Assembly (NCBI RefSeq): GCF_014132355.1
Contig: NZ_BLZO01000113.1
Span: 22,139 to 86,138 of the forward strand
Source of the DNA: Okeania sp. KiyG1
Lineage (GTDB): Bacteria > Cyanobacteriota > Cyanobacteriia > Cyanobacteriales > Microcoleaceae
DNA: 64,000 nucleotides
Direction: 5' to 3'
Below the pieces are notes generated by a model that searched no databases, was not told the origin of the DNA, and saw only the letters and a program-made list of their open reading frames with translations. The stretch's first letter is position 1. Each line of letters starts with the position of its first letter. Below are positions 29,518-38,038 of the stretch, one piece after another. The translations under genes and the position numbers were made by a program.

Positions 29518-30110
29518 CTATAGCAGATACATCAAGCCCGGCAATTCCCGGCAAAAGTCGGGAAAACTGTTCATAGCAACGTGACGGCAGAACCATCGAC
29601 ATTGGCGGTATCGCGCTAACGCGCCGCAACGCTTACGCAATGCTTTGAGAAAAATGCCCAAAGCGCCATTCCAATCTCTCGGCATTGAATGACCGCAATG
29701 CGGACATTTAAAATGCTTTGACCCTCCTAAGTTTTGATGAACATTACCGCAATGAGTACAAGTTTTGGAAGTATATTCCTCAGTTACATCTATTACGGTT
29801 GCCCCTCGTTTTAAAGCCTGAAACTTAAGAGTTTGTTTGAAACGGTAATGTGCCCAATTTAACATTTGGCGAACTGACGCACGAGTTAAGTTTGCGTTTC
29901 TTTTTCCCTGACTAGGCAACCATTTGGGATGACTCAAAAGTAGGGAGAAAGATGACACGATACTCAGTTGTTAACCATTTTGCTACTTTTTTATGGACTT
30001 CATCTATGAGGTTTTTTATCCTAATCAACAAGCTATTAATTTTTTTGTTTAACCTCTGTCTTTTGTACTTATTTTGACGACCAGCGTAAAGTGCTATATG
30101 TTTTCTGGTT
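29518..30110 (-). pseudogene. tnpB: tnpB fragment, C-terminal half, frameshifted
   Basis: Frames join to YAGRQNKYKRQRLNKKINSL, VHKKVAKWLTTEYRVIFLP, then after a shift LNWAHYRFKQTLKFQALKRG, EEYTSKTCTHCGNVHQNLGG, FKCPHCGHSMPRDWNGAL. This is the IS607-type TnpB (LNWAHYRFKQ motif, CTHCG/CPHCG ribbon, final Asp in PRDWNGA), different from the copies at 4.7, 31.8 and 35.2 kb. The 5' half is missing. Right-end sequence lies at 29460-29520. Confidence 0.7.
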
Positions 30111-30501
30111 TACGTTTAATTTTGCCGACTTACTGTTGTTTATATTATTAAAACAAATATTTATGAAGAGATAATTTTAAAATTGTCATGTTAAGTAAAT
30201 TATGAATAAATGTAAAATTTGGCATTTATTGACATTATTCTCAATTATTTGACGAATTTACTTAATTTGCAGTCCATGATATGATTTTTAAAGTCACAGG
30301 ATTGGTGTAATTAATTTGTAAAAACTCTGGAAACTATATTGAAATCGTATTATGTTAAGTAATTTTAATTTTCATTTGTTGGAGGAAAAAACAATTTTTC
30401 TAGAGACAGCTTAACAATAAAAGCCGAAAATTTGACAAAAAACTAGATTTGTGTATTTTCGTTTTGGTTATTGGTAGAAATTTCAATGAAACAGAAAAAT
30501 T
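30111..30501. other. Intergenic, presumed promoter region of the methyltransferase
   Basis: AT-rich, no repeats of the families above and no gene. This is one of few unmodified spacers in the window. GGAGGAAAAAAC at 30380 resembles a ribosome-binding site but no start codon follows in range. Confidence 0.4.
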
Positions 30502-31167
30502 ATGGAAAGAATATTAGAACCAGAAGTCATGGACACATGGGAAGAAGCAGAAGAATATGACTCAATGGACTTTTTGGAAGTCAATCAAGCCTTTGCAGAA
30601 AGTTCTATAGAAATCGGCCCAAAAAAAGGATTGGTTCTTGATGTTGGTACTGGTACTGCCAGAATACCGATATTAATATGTCAGCAACAACCAGAATGGC
30701 AAATAATTGGTATTGATTTATCAAAAAATATGCTGACTATTGGAGAGAGAAATATTGAAAAAGCACAATTACAATCCCAGGTCAAATTAGAGTTAGTAGA
30801 TGCCAAAAAATTACCCTATTCAGAACATAGTTTTGAGATGGTAATTTCTAACAGTATTGTTCACCATTTATCAGAGCCATTACTATTATTTCAAGAAGTT
30901 AAAAGAGTTTTGCAGCCTCAAGGTGGAATATTTATACGAGACTTACTTCGTCCAGAAACTCCAGAATTAAAAGAGGAACTTGTAGACAAATACGCTAGAG
31001 ATTGTAATCAACATCAACAGAAATTATTTAGAGATTCTTTGCAAGCTGCTCTGACTATTGTTGAAGTAGAGAAAATAGTTAAAGATGCTGGTATTAAAGA
31101 AGTAAAAATATATCAATCATCAGATAGGCATTGGACTGCAGAAAGAAAATGGTCAAAAACAGAATAG
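30502..31167 (+). CDS. Class I SAM-dependent methyltransferase
   Basis: 221 residues. Motif I GLVLDVGTGTARIPI binds SAM, followed by the acidic end of beta-2 in QIIGIDLSKNMLTIG, KLELVDAKKLPYSEHSFEMV, and IVHHLSEPLLLFQEVKRVLQ (motif of Methyltransf_11/25 type). The N-terminus MERILEPEVMDTWEEAEEYD is acidic and matches small cyanobacterial methyltransferases annotated only by fold. Substrate unknown; no operon partner gives a hint. Start ATG 30502 follows AAACAGAAAAATT, with AGA as a weak ribosome-binding site. Confidence 0.85.
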   Translation: MERILEPEVMDTWEEAEEYDSMDFLEVNQAFAESSIEIGPKKGLVLDVGTGTARIPILICQQQPEWQIIGIDLSKNMLTIGERNIEKAQLQSQVKLELVDAKKLPYSEHSFEMVISNSIVHHLSEPLLLFQEVKRVLQPQGGIFIRDLLRPETPELKEELVDKYARDCNQHQQKLFRDSLQAALTIVEVEKIVKDAGIKEVKIYQSSDRHWTAERKWSKTE

Positions 31168-31656
31168 ATATCTCCTTCAAGAATTTAGAATTTAGAATGC
31201 GCGAATTTAGAATTATCTCTCCTTGAAAATAAGAGGATTAGGTTAGTTTAATAGCTGATTAATTCCTATATTTAATAACCTTGAATTTAATACTCTAAAA
31301 TAACTCAGAACATTACCTATAAATAGATAGATGTTTTTATAAATCAAAAAATATTGAAAAATTGTATCTTTGATTACTTTGATTTCTGACGAATAATCTT
31401 GAGATATCTATTAGCTGGATTCGGTCAAAAAGACATCGCTTCTATATGCAGGATATGATGTCATTATTGAGGCATTATCTGTAGTCGAAGTTTAGGAAAT
31501 TGGTATAAAAAAGCAAAGCCACAGTATGTAGTAGATTTTCTGGAAAAATTAAGATACATGATTTTCATTAAAAATTTTCTGTCATAACACTATACAGAAT
31601 TGAAAAGTGATCATAAGCTGTTAATAGAAGGTTAAAAAAATCATAAGGAAGGAATT
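31168..31656. repeat. Intergenic with degenerate repeat also found at 44.49 kb
   Basis: Begins with (GAATTTA)-type repeats and an H1 fragment (AATTATCTCTCCTTGAAAAT). At 31380-31480 a degenerate segment (ATTAGCTGGATTCGGTCAAA, then GAGGCATTATCTGTAG) matches 44530-44600, probably a decayed transposase gene. No intact gene. Confidence 0.45.
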
Positions 31657-31831
31657 TAGCTAAACCGTCGATAAGCCTCACACCATAATTTTAAATTTGG
31701 TGTGAGATGAATTCGTGGCCAATTGAATAGGTTCGATGCCAATTCAATTTGCATGCCATCCCAGCAGAAGCTTTCGCCCTAGTTGAAAAACTTGTATTAT
31801 TATCTTGCAATAACCCCGGAAATTTTCCACC

Positions 31832-33088
31832 ATGCGGACTGCCTACCAATATAAATTAAGGCCAAATAAAGAACAGTTAGCCACAATAGAAATGTGGTTA
31901 GAATTGTTGCGTCGGCAGTACAACTATAGGTTAGGCGAGCGGTTCTCGTGGTGGTCAGAAAACAGTTGTCCAGTTAACGCCTGCCCCTTGGTGATGCCCA
32001 TTCCTCAACTAAGAGATAATCCAGATTATTACTCTCAAAAACGAGATTTGGTCAATACCAAAGACAAGTTTCCTGACTACAAGCTAATTCATTCTCAAGT
32101 ATTACAAGATTGCATAAAACGGGTAAAACTTGCCTTTGATAGGTGGTTTAAGGCAGACAAAAATGGACATAAATTAGGGAAACCAAGATTTAAAGGAATT
32201 GGACGTTATCGCAGTTTTACTTATCCTCAAATCAAGCAAAACTGCATGGAAGGAAACAAGATCAACTTGCCAAAAATAGGCAATATCAAGTTAATTAAAC
32301 ATCGACCATTACCGGATGATTTTCAAGTAAAAACTATTACGATTAGTCGTAAAGCAGATGGTTATTATGTGACTTTATCCCTAGAAGACAGATCGGTTCC
32401 AGCTTTAACAACTAAAGTGGAACCTACATTAAAAAATACTCTGGGAATTGACATGGGGTTGAAGGAATTCTTAGTAACAAGTGAAGGAGAATCTATTCCC
32501 ATCCCTCAATACTATCGAAAATCTCAGCAGCGATTAAAGATTCTACAGAAACGTTTATCTCGTAAAAAGAAAGGAAGTAAAAGGTGGCTCAAAGCTCTTT
32601 TAGCTGTAGCGAAACAACATAAAAAAGTAGCCGATAAACGTAAAGATTTTCATTTCAAAACAGCCAATGAATTGTTATCAAAAGCCGAAGTTATTGCCCA
32701 TGTAGACGCGGAGCGCGGCGTGCCGGAGGCAAACTTAAATATAAAAGGGCTAGCAAAGACTCATTTGAGTAAATCAATTAACGATGCAGGATGGGGACAA
32801 TTTCTGTCTATTTTAACTGTCAAAGCCGGAAATGCTGGACAGAAAACTATAGCAGTGAACCCCAAAAATACCAGCCAAAATTGCTCAAACTGTGGGGAAA
32901 AAGTTCCCAAAAAATTAAACATACGAACTCATTCTTGTCCGCATTGCGGTATTGTGATAGACCGCGACTTGAATGCAGCGATAAATATAAAAAATAGGGC
33001 GGCAGGGCATTCCGTTCTTAAAGCTCGTGGAGCCCGACGGAATACCGGGGCTACGAAACGAGAAGCCCACAGTATAGCGCCAGCTTAG
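31832..33088 (+). CDS. tnpB: TnpB, RNA-guided nuclease of IS605-type element
   Basis: 418 residues, full length. RuvC-I Asp is residue 207 in NTLGIDMGLKEFLV; the zinc ribbon uses the cysteines of NCSNCGEKV and SCPHCG (351, 354, 369, 372); RuvC-III Asp is in [12 protein letters not shown] (377-379). The RuvC-II site is abnormal: the expected (A/Y)EDLNIKG is replaced by [17 protein letters not shown], because a GC-rich palindromic repeat (near 32703-32730) is inserted in frame. A Glu remains (PEANLN) but is shifted by one residue, so nuclease activity is doubtful. The related copy at 35188-36443 has the same insertion. Start ATG 31832 follows TTTTCCACC; no strong ribosome-binding site. Confidence 0.88.
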   Translation: MRTAYQYKLRPNKEQLATIEMWLELLRRQYNYRLGERFSWWSENSCPVNACPLVMPIPQLRDNPDYYSQKRDLVNTKDKFPDYKLIHSQVLQDCIKRVKLAFDRWFKADKNGHKLGKPRFKGIGRYRSFTYPQIKQNCMEGNKINLPKIGNIKLIKHRPLPDDFQVKTITISRKADGYYVTLSLEDRSVPALTTKVEPTLKNTLGIDMGLKEFLVTSEGESIPIPQYYRKSQQRLKILQKRLSRKKKGSKRWLKALLAVAKQHKKVADKRKDFHFKTANELLSKAEVIAHVDAERGVPEANLNIKGLAKTHLSKSINDAGWGQFLSILTVKAGNAGQKTIAVNPKNTSQNCSNCGEKVPKKLNIRTHSCPHCGIVIDRDLNAAINIKNRAAGHSVLKARGARRNTGATKREAHSIAPA

Positions 33089-33103
33089 TGTGGGAGTATG
33101 TCA
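33000..33103 (+). ncRNA. Putative omega RNA / right end of TnpB element
   Basis: In IS605-type elements the guide (omega) RNA overlaps the 3' end of tnpB and ends at the right element boundary. Here the segment from the tnpB tail through the hairpin (CCCACA ... TGTGGG) to AGTATGTCA at 33103 is conserved across all four copies, including copy B which lacks almost all coding sequence. RNA production is inferred from family knowledge only; the guide would begin at base 33104. Confidence 0.4.
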
Positions 33104-33120
33104 CGACAGAAGTTGGAAAT

Positions 33121-33391
33121 ATTTAGCTGAATCGCCTCAAAGCCTCACGCCATAATCTTTGATTTGGCGATCAGATGAATCGGCAGCAAATTGAATTGGT
33201 TCGATGCCCATTCAATAAAGGGCTAGCAAAGACCAGTTTGAGTAAATCAATTAACGATGCGATTTGGGGGTCAATATAAAAAATAGGGCGACAGCCCAGA
33301 CATCCTTAAAGCAAGCGCTTGCCCGATGCAATGGCAAGGCTATGAAATGAGAAGCCCACACCATAGCACCAGCTTAGTGTGGGAGTATGTT
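33121..33391 (+). mobile_element. Internally deleted IS605-type element, copy B
   Basis: About 270 bp: left end TTTAGCTGAATCGCC with GCCTCACGCCATAATC, then a jump to the tnpB 3' region (GGGCTAGCAAAGACCAGTTT, AACGATGCGATTTGGGGG), another small deletion, and the intact right end AGTGTGGGAGTATGTTA. Both ends and the omega-RNA region are kept while the gene is gone. It sits 17 bp after copy A in the same orientation. Confidence 0.7.
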
Positions 33392-33454
33392 ACTCAACCT
33401 TCTTCCTTTTTCCTTATTCCTTCAAGTTTATTTTTTCCACAGGAGCAATAGATT

Positions 33455-34858
33455 ATGACCACAACTACAAGGTTTAATTCTTATCTGATGGGCAACTTCG
33501 CCCCAGTGAGTGAAGAAATTACCTCTGATAACTTAGAAATCAAAGGCGAACTTCCTAGAGATTTGTCAGGAATGTATGTTCGTAATGGCCCTAACCCTCA
33601 ATTTACCCCTCTAGGTAAATATGACTGGATGGATGGTGATGGAATGCTGCATGGAGTGAGAATTAGTGGTGGTAAGGCAGAATATAGAAATCGTTATGTG
33701 CGGACAGGAGGTTTTGAAGTTGAACGAGATTTGGGTCATGCGGTCTGGAGTGGAAGATTAGAACCGCCTCAAGTTTGTAATCCTTACGGGCCGTATAAAA
33801 ATGTATCTAACAGTAGTGTAAGTTATCACAATGGCAAATTATTAGCTTTTTGGGAAGCAGGGTTGCCTTACGCAGTTGAAGTTCCTAGTTTAGAAACAAT
33901 TGGTCCATATTTGTGCGATGGTTACTTGGATTCTACTTTCACTTCTCATCCGAAAGTCGATCCTATGACTGGAGAATTAATATTTTTTGGTTACGCTCTT
34001 GATGCGCCTCCTTATTTAAAGTATGGGGTGATTTCTAGTAATGGTGAGTTGCTACAAATAGTACCTATTAATATACCCGTGGCCAGCGGGCCACATGACT
34101 TTGCCATTACAAAAAATTATACTATTTTGATAGATTTACCATTGAGATTCCGTCCAGAACGAGTAGAGCAAGGTTTACCTGGTTGGATTTTTGAGAAGGG
34201 AGTGCCAAGTCGGTTTGGTATTTTGCCTCGGTATGGAAATAATGAAGATATTCAATGGTTTGAAGCTCTTCCTTGCTATATCAATCATGTTTTGAATGCT
34301 TATGAAGATGGGGATGAGGTAATACTGTATGGTTGTCGGATGAGTTCAACTCATTCCTATGCTAGTAACTTTAGAGGTAGAGACCCTGATGAGAATATTC
34401 CTCGAATGTATGGTTGGGCATTTAATCTCAAGACTGGTGCTGTGAGAGAGGGAATGTTAGATAAAAGACCATCGGAGTTTCCTTCTATTAATCATCGTTT
34501 TGTCGGACGAGAGATGCGTTATGGTTACACTTCTAGGATGGCTTCACTGCAACCCTTGTTTGATGGGATTATTAAGTATGATTTTTATACTGGTAGGTCA
34601 ATAACCCATGATTTTCAGGAACAACGTTACGGGGGTGCTGTAACATTTGCGCCGAGAATAGGTGCTATTGATGAGGATGATGGTTGGTTACTAACGTTTG
34701 TGTATGATGAGAAAGATAAACGTTCTGAGTTATTGGTAATAGATGCTCAGAATATGAGAGAAGATCCTGTGGCACGAGTTATGTTACCTCAGAGAGTTCC
34801 TTATGGTTTTCATGGCACTTGGATATCTGAGATGCAATTGATAAATAGGGCTTGTTGA
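33455..34858 (+). CDS. Carotenoid oxygenase (RPE65/CCD family), C-terminus altered
   Basis: 467 residues. Non-haem iron dioxygenase that cleaves double bonds of carotenoids or apocarotenoids. The four iron-binding histidines are in FTSHPKVD, SGPHDFAI, CYINHVLNAYEDGDE and PYGFHGTWI; conserved MYVRNGPNP and WMDGDGMLHGV are near the N-terminus. The final residues INRAC and the stop come from a MITE M2 end (AATAGGGCTTGTTGA), so the native last few codons have been replaced; the fold should survive because the last His lies upstream. Which carotenoid is cleaved cannot be told. Start ATG after AGGAGCAATAGATT, a good ribosome-binding site. Confidence 0.92.
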   Translation: MTTTTRFNSYLMGNFAPVSEEITSDNLEIKGELPRDLSGMYVRNGPNPQFTPLGKYDWMDGDGMLHGVRISGGKAEYRNRYVRTGGFEVERDLGHAVWSGRLEPPQVCNPYGPYKNVSNSSVSYHNGKLLAFWEAGLPYAVEVPSLETIGPYLCDGYLDSTFTSHPKVDPMTGELIFFGYALDAPPYLKYGVISSNGELLQIVPINIPVASGPHDFAITKNYTILIDLPLRFRPERVEQGLPGWIFEKGVPSRFGILPRYGNNEDIQWFEALPCYINHVLNAYEDGDEVILYGCRMSSTHSYASNFRGRDPDENIPRMYGWAFNLKTGAVREGMLDKRPSEFPSINHRFVGREMRYGYTSRMASLQPLFDGIIKYDFYTGRSITHDFQEQRYGGAVTFAPRIGAIDEDDGWLLTFVYDEKDKRSELLVIDAQNMREDPVARVMLPQRVPYGFHGTWISEMQLINRAC

Positions 34859-35174
34859 AAAAGTTTTTTTAAGGAGTAGGGGAGTTAGGGGAGTGAGGGA
34901 GTAGGGGAGTGGGGTCAATTTATCGTCAAGGGAGAAAAATTGTATCCTTTGAAATTTTGAAATTTCGTACATCTTGCTAGAGTTAGTTAACCAAAAAGAT
35001 AGAGTTTTAAATATTTTCTGGCGACAATGAATTAGCCCTGCTCTACAAAAGTGACTCCTAAATTCAGCAATTCTGACTTCTGGCTACTGACTCCTAATTT
35101 GAGGCAGACAAGAGCCAAAAAATCACTCTGACAATTCTTCCTACCACCTACTCTATAATTCTCCGTCCTTCGTG
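34846..35174. repeat. M2 left end and heptamer tracts
   Basis: TAGGGCTTGTTGAAAAAG at 34846 is an M2 left end overlapping the carotenoid oxygenase stop; GGAGTAGGGGAGTTAGG repeats follow. No M2 right end is seen. The rest up to 35174 is featureless AT-rich sequence. Confidence 0.5.
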
Positions 35175-36615
35175 ACATACTCCCACACTAAGCTGACGCT
35201 ATAGTGTGGGCTTCTCGTTTCGTAGCCCCGGTATCCCGTCGGGCTCCACGAGCTTTAAGGACGGAATGCCCTACCGCCCTATTTTTTATATTTATTGCTG
35301 CATTTAAGTCGCGGTCTATGACAATACCGCAGTGTGGGCAAGAATGAGTTCGTATGTTTAATTCTTTCGGGACTTTTCCACCGCAATTCGAGCAATCTTG
35401 GCTGGTATTTTGAGGATTCACTGCTATAGTTTTCACCTCCAGCATTTTCGGCTTTGACAGTTAAAATAGTTAGAAATTGTCCCCAGCCAGCATCATTAAT
35501 TGATTTACTCAAACGAGTCTTTGCTAGCCCTTTAATGTTTAAATTTGCCTCCGGCACGCCGCTCCGCGTCTACATAGGCGATAACTTCGGCTTTTGATAA
35601 TAATTCATTAGCTTTTTTGAAATGAAAGTCTTTACGTTTATCGGCTACCTTTTTGTGTTGTTTCGCTACAGATAGAAGAGCTTTTAACCATCTTTTGCTA
35701 CCTTTCTTTTTACGAGATAAACGTTTCTGTAGAGTCTTTAATCGCTGCTGAGATTTTCGGTAGTATTGAGGAATCGGGACTGATTCTCCTTCACTTGTTA
35801 CTAAGAATTCCTTCAACCCCATATCAATTCCCAGAGTATTTTTTAATGTAGGTTCCACTTTAGTTGTTAAAGCTGGAACCGATCTGTCTTCTAGGGATAA
35901 AGTTACATAATAACCATCTGCTTTACGACTAATTGTTACTGTTTTAATTTGAAAACCATCAGGTAACTGTCGATGTTTAATCAACTTAATGTTGCCTATT
36001 TTTGGCAAATTAATTTGATTTCCTTCAATACAGTTTTGTTTGATTTGAGGATAAGTAAAACTACGATAACGTCCTTTTCCTTTAAACCTTGGTTTTCCTA
36101 ATTTCTGCCCATTTTTGTCTGCTGTCAACCATCTATCAAAGGCAAGTTTAACCCGTTTTATGCAATCTTGACATACCTGAGAGTGAATTAGTTTGTACTC
36201 AGGAAACTTGTCTTTGGTATTGACCAAATCTCGTTTTTGAGAGTAATAATTTGGATTATCTCTTAGTTGAGGAATTGGCATCACTAAAGGGCAAGCGTTA
36301 ACTGGACAACGGTTTTCTGACCACCATGAAAACCTTTCACCCAACCGATAGTTGTACTGCCGACGCAACGATTCCAACCACAATTCTATTGTGGCTATTT
36401 GTTCTTTGTTGGGCCTTAATTTATATTGGTAGGCAGTGCGCATGGTGGAAATTTTCTGGGGTTATTGCAATATCATAATACAAGTTTTTCAACTAGGGCG
36501 AAGGTTTTTGCTGAGATATCATGCAAATTGAATCGGCATCGAACCCATTCAATTGGCCGCCGATTCATCTGGTCGCCAAATCACAGATTATGGCGTGAGG
36601 CTCAAGGGCGATCTA
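35175..36615 (-). mobile_element. IS200/IS605-type element, copy C
   Basis: Inverted relative to copy A and very similar to it. The right end GACATACTCCCACACTAAGC is at 35175-35195; the left end, read on the minus strand, has TTAGCTAGATCGCCC and GCCTCACGCCATAATC near 36590-36615. With copy A it flanks the carotenoid oxygenase gene in opposite orientation. Confidence 0.7.
35188..36443 (-). pseudogene. tnpB: tnpB copy C, two frameshifts
   Basis: Three frames: 35532-36443 (N-terminus to RuvC-I LGIDMGLKEFLV, ends in the palindromic insertion after VIAYVDAER), about 35430-35557 ([25 protein letters not shown]) and 35188-35445 ([24 protein letters not shown]). The insertion near 35550-35575 is the same GC-rich repeat as in copy A but shorter, so it breaks the frame; a second shift lies near 35445. 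Confidence 0.85.
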
Positions 36616-36645
36616 GCTAACTCCTGAGGACTGACTCCTAATTAT

Positions 36646-36682
36646 TTAGTCCAACGATTTTGACTTTGTTCTAGATGTTCTA
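36646..36682 (-). pseudogene. Stub of a third copy of the DUF255 gene 3' end
   Basis: ATTATTTAGTCCAACGATTT and the following bases to 36682 repeat the last 12 codons of the DUF255 gene (38039) before being cut by a tnpB element right end (TATTGACATCCTCCC). Shows that the duplicated 3' end once existed in at least three tandem copies. Confidence 0.6.
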
Positions 36683-37075
36683 TTGACATCCTCCCGACGC
36701 TGCACTTGCGTGACAGCGCGGGATTCCCTAGCATCACTGTTAGGGGCTTTCTGCTTCAATGCACCCGTATATGCGAGATTTACTCTCAGAAGGTCTTACG
36801 GTCGCTCCACAGACTGACACTGCGAGTCCCGCAGCCTTCTTGGTGGGCGTTCCCTTGCGTCTGACGCCGACGCGGGTTCCCATCCGCAAAATATTTATAC
36901 TTGCGTTGATATCCCGGTCATGGTGAGTAGCACATTCAGGACAATCCCACTCTCTAATATTGAGAGGCAATTTTTCTACTACATGACCACAATTAGAACA
37001 GCGCTTGGAACTAGGGAAGTATCGGTCAATTTTGACTAACTTCCGTCCATACCAATCAGCCTTGTATTCTAACAC
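36683..37075 (-). pseudogene. tnpB: tnpB C-terminal fragment, third tnpB type
   Basis: Encodes LEYKADWYGRKLVKIDRYFP, KRCSNCGHVVEKLPLNIREW, DCPECATHHDRDINASINIL: the zinc ribbon and RuvC-III region of an IS1341-type TnpB distinct from the copies at 31.8 and 35.2 kb. A GC-rich tail extension (GTRVGVRRKGTPTKKAAG) comes from a repeat insert. Truncated at its 5' side by a repeat beginning ACACTTTGGAAAAAGTAAGG. Confidence 0.7.
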
Positions 37076-37331
37076 TTTGGAAAAAGTAAGGCAGAAGGCA
37101 GGAGGCAGCTATGCTGTTTGCACAGCATTCCGTAGGAAAGGCAGAAGGAAAGAAAAGGTTAGAAGAGAGAAAGTTTTTTGATTGCGCTTTCCATTCAATG
37201 CAGGCATAAAATTCTGGAATATCCCCAGATAATTCCCACTTTCTTCCTACTGACTCCTGACTCCTAACTCCTAAATTATTTAGTCCAACGATTTTGACTT
37301 TGCTCTAAATGTTCTAATAATTCTTGTTTAT

Positions 37332-37868
37332 TCAAAGAAGGTTTTTACAAATCAAGCCTTGGCAAACTAACCCTACAGAATTTTTGGGTAAATCTGTTTC
37401 AACTTTATAAATAGTAGTAGGAAAATACTGAGTAATTAAACTAGATATTTCTGCTTCAGAGGTTCTAACTAAGGTTTGATTTCTATACCAGTCAAGGGCA
37501 ATAAATAAACTTGGGCAAGCTTGAGGAGATTGTTTCATTATGCTGCTAAAAGCTGTTAAAGCTGACTCAGCTCGGTCGAGATAATATAATTCTTCGGTTA
37601 GCAAAGATAGACGTACTAAATTAGCAACTGCTATGCCATTTGCTGCGGGAATTGCATTGTCTATATAGTTCCGTTCTCGTAATATTAATTCTCCACTAAC
37701 GTCGCTCGGTGAATTGTAATAACCTGCTGCTTCTAAACTCCATAAAAATTTATCAAATTCATCTTGTAATTTTACGGCTGTTTCTAGCCAATAATTAGTA
37801 TTTGATGAAGTAATAGAAGCCTGTTGTAAGTCTAGCAAAGCTTTTATAAATAAAGCACAGTCTTCCAC
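37332..37868 (-). pseudogene. Duplicated 3' part of the DUF255 gene
   Basis: 178 codons nearly identical to codons 330-510 of the gene at 38039-39625 (ALFIKALLDLQQASITSSNT, LRERNYIDNA, ALTAFSSIMKQSPQACPS). One T fewer in a T-run near 37345 changes the last codons. It has no start region. The spacer on its 5' side (37869-38038) is also repeated at 37076-37262, so a unit of roughly 780 bp has been duplicated in tandem. Confidence 0.8.
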
Positions 37869-38038
37869 TTTGGAAAAAGTAAGGCAGAAGACAGAAGGAA
37901 AGAAAAGGTTAGAAGGGAGAAAGTTTTTTGATTGCGCTTTCCATTCAATGCAGCCATAAAATGCTGGAATATCCCCTGATAATTCCTACTTTCTTCCTAC
38001 TGACTCCCAACTTCTGACTCCTGAGGGCTGACTCGTAA

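Larger units (their letters stand above)
31657..33103 (+). mobile_element. IS200/IS605-type element (tnpB only), copy A
   Basis: The left end is defined by comparison with copies B and C: a shared TTTAGCT followed within 25 bases by GCCTCACNCCATAAT and the partner TTGGTGTGAGATGAAT (a sub-terminal hairpin TCACACC/GGTGTGA). The right end, shared by all copies, is a hairpin of CCCACA and TGTGGG followed by AGTATGTCA. There is no tnpA. The exact cleavage positions cannot be fixed by eye. Confidence 0.7.
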
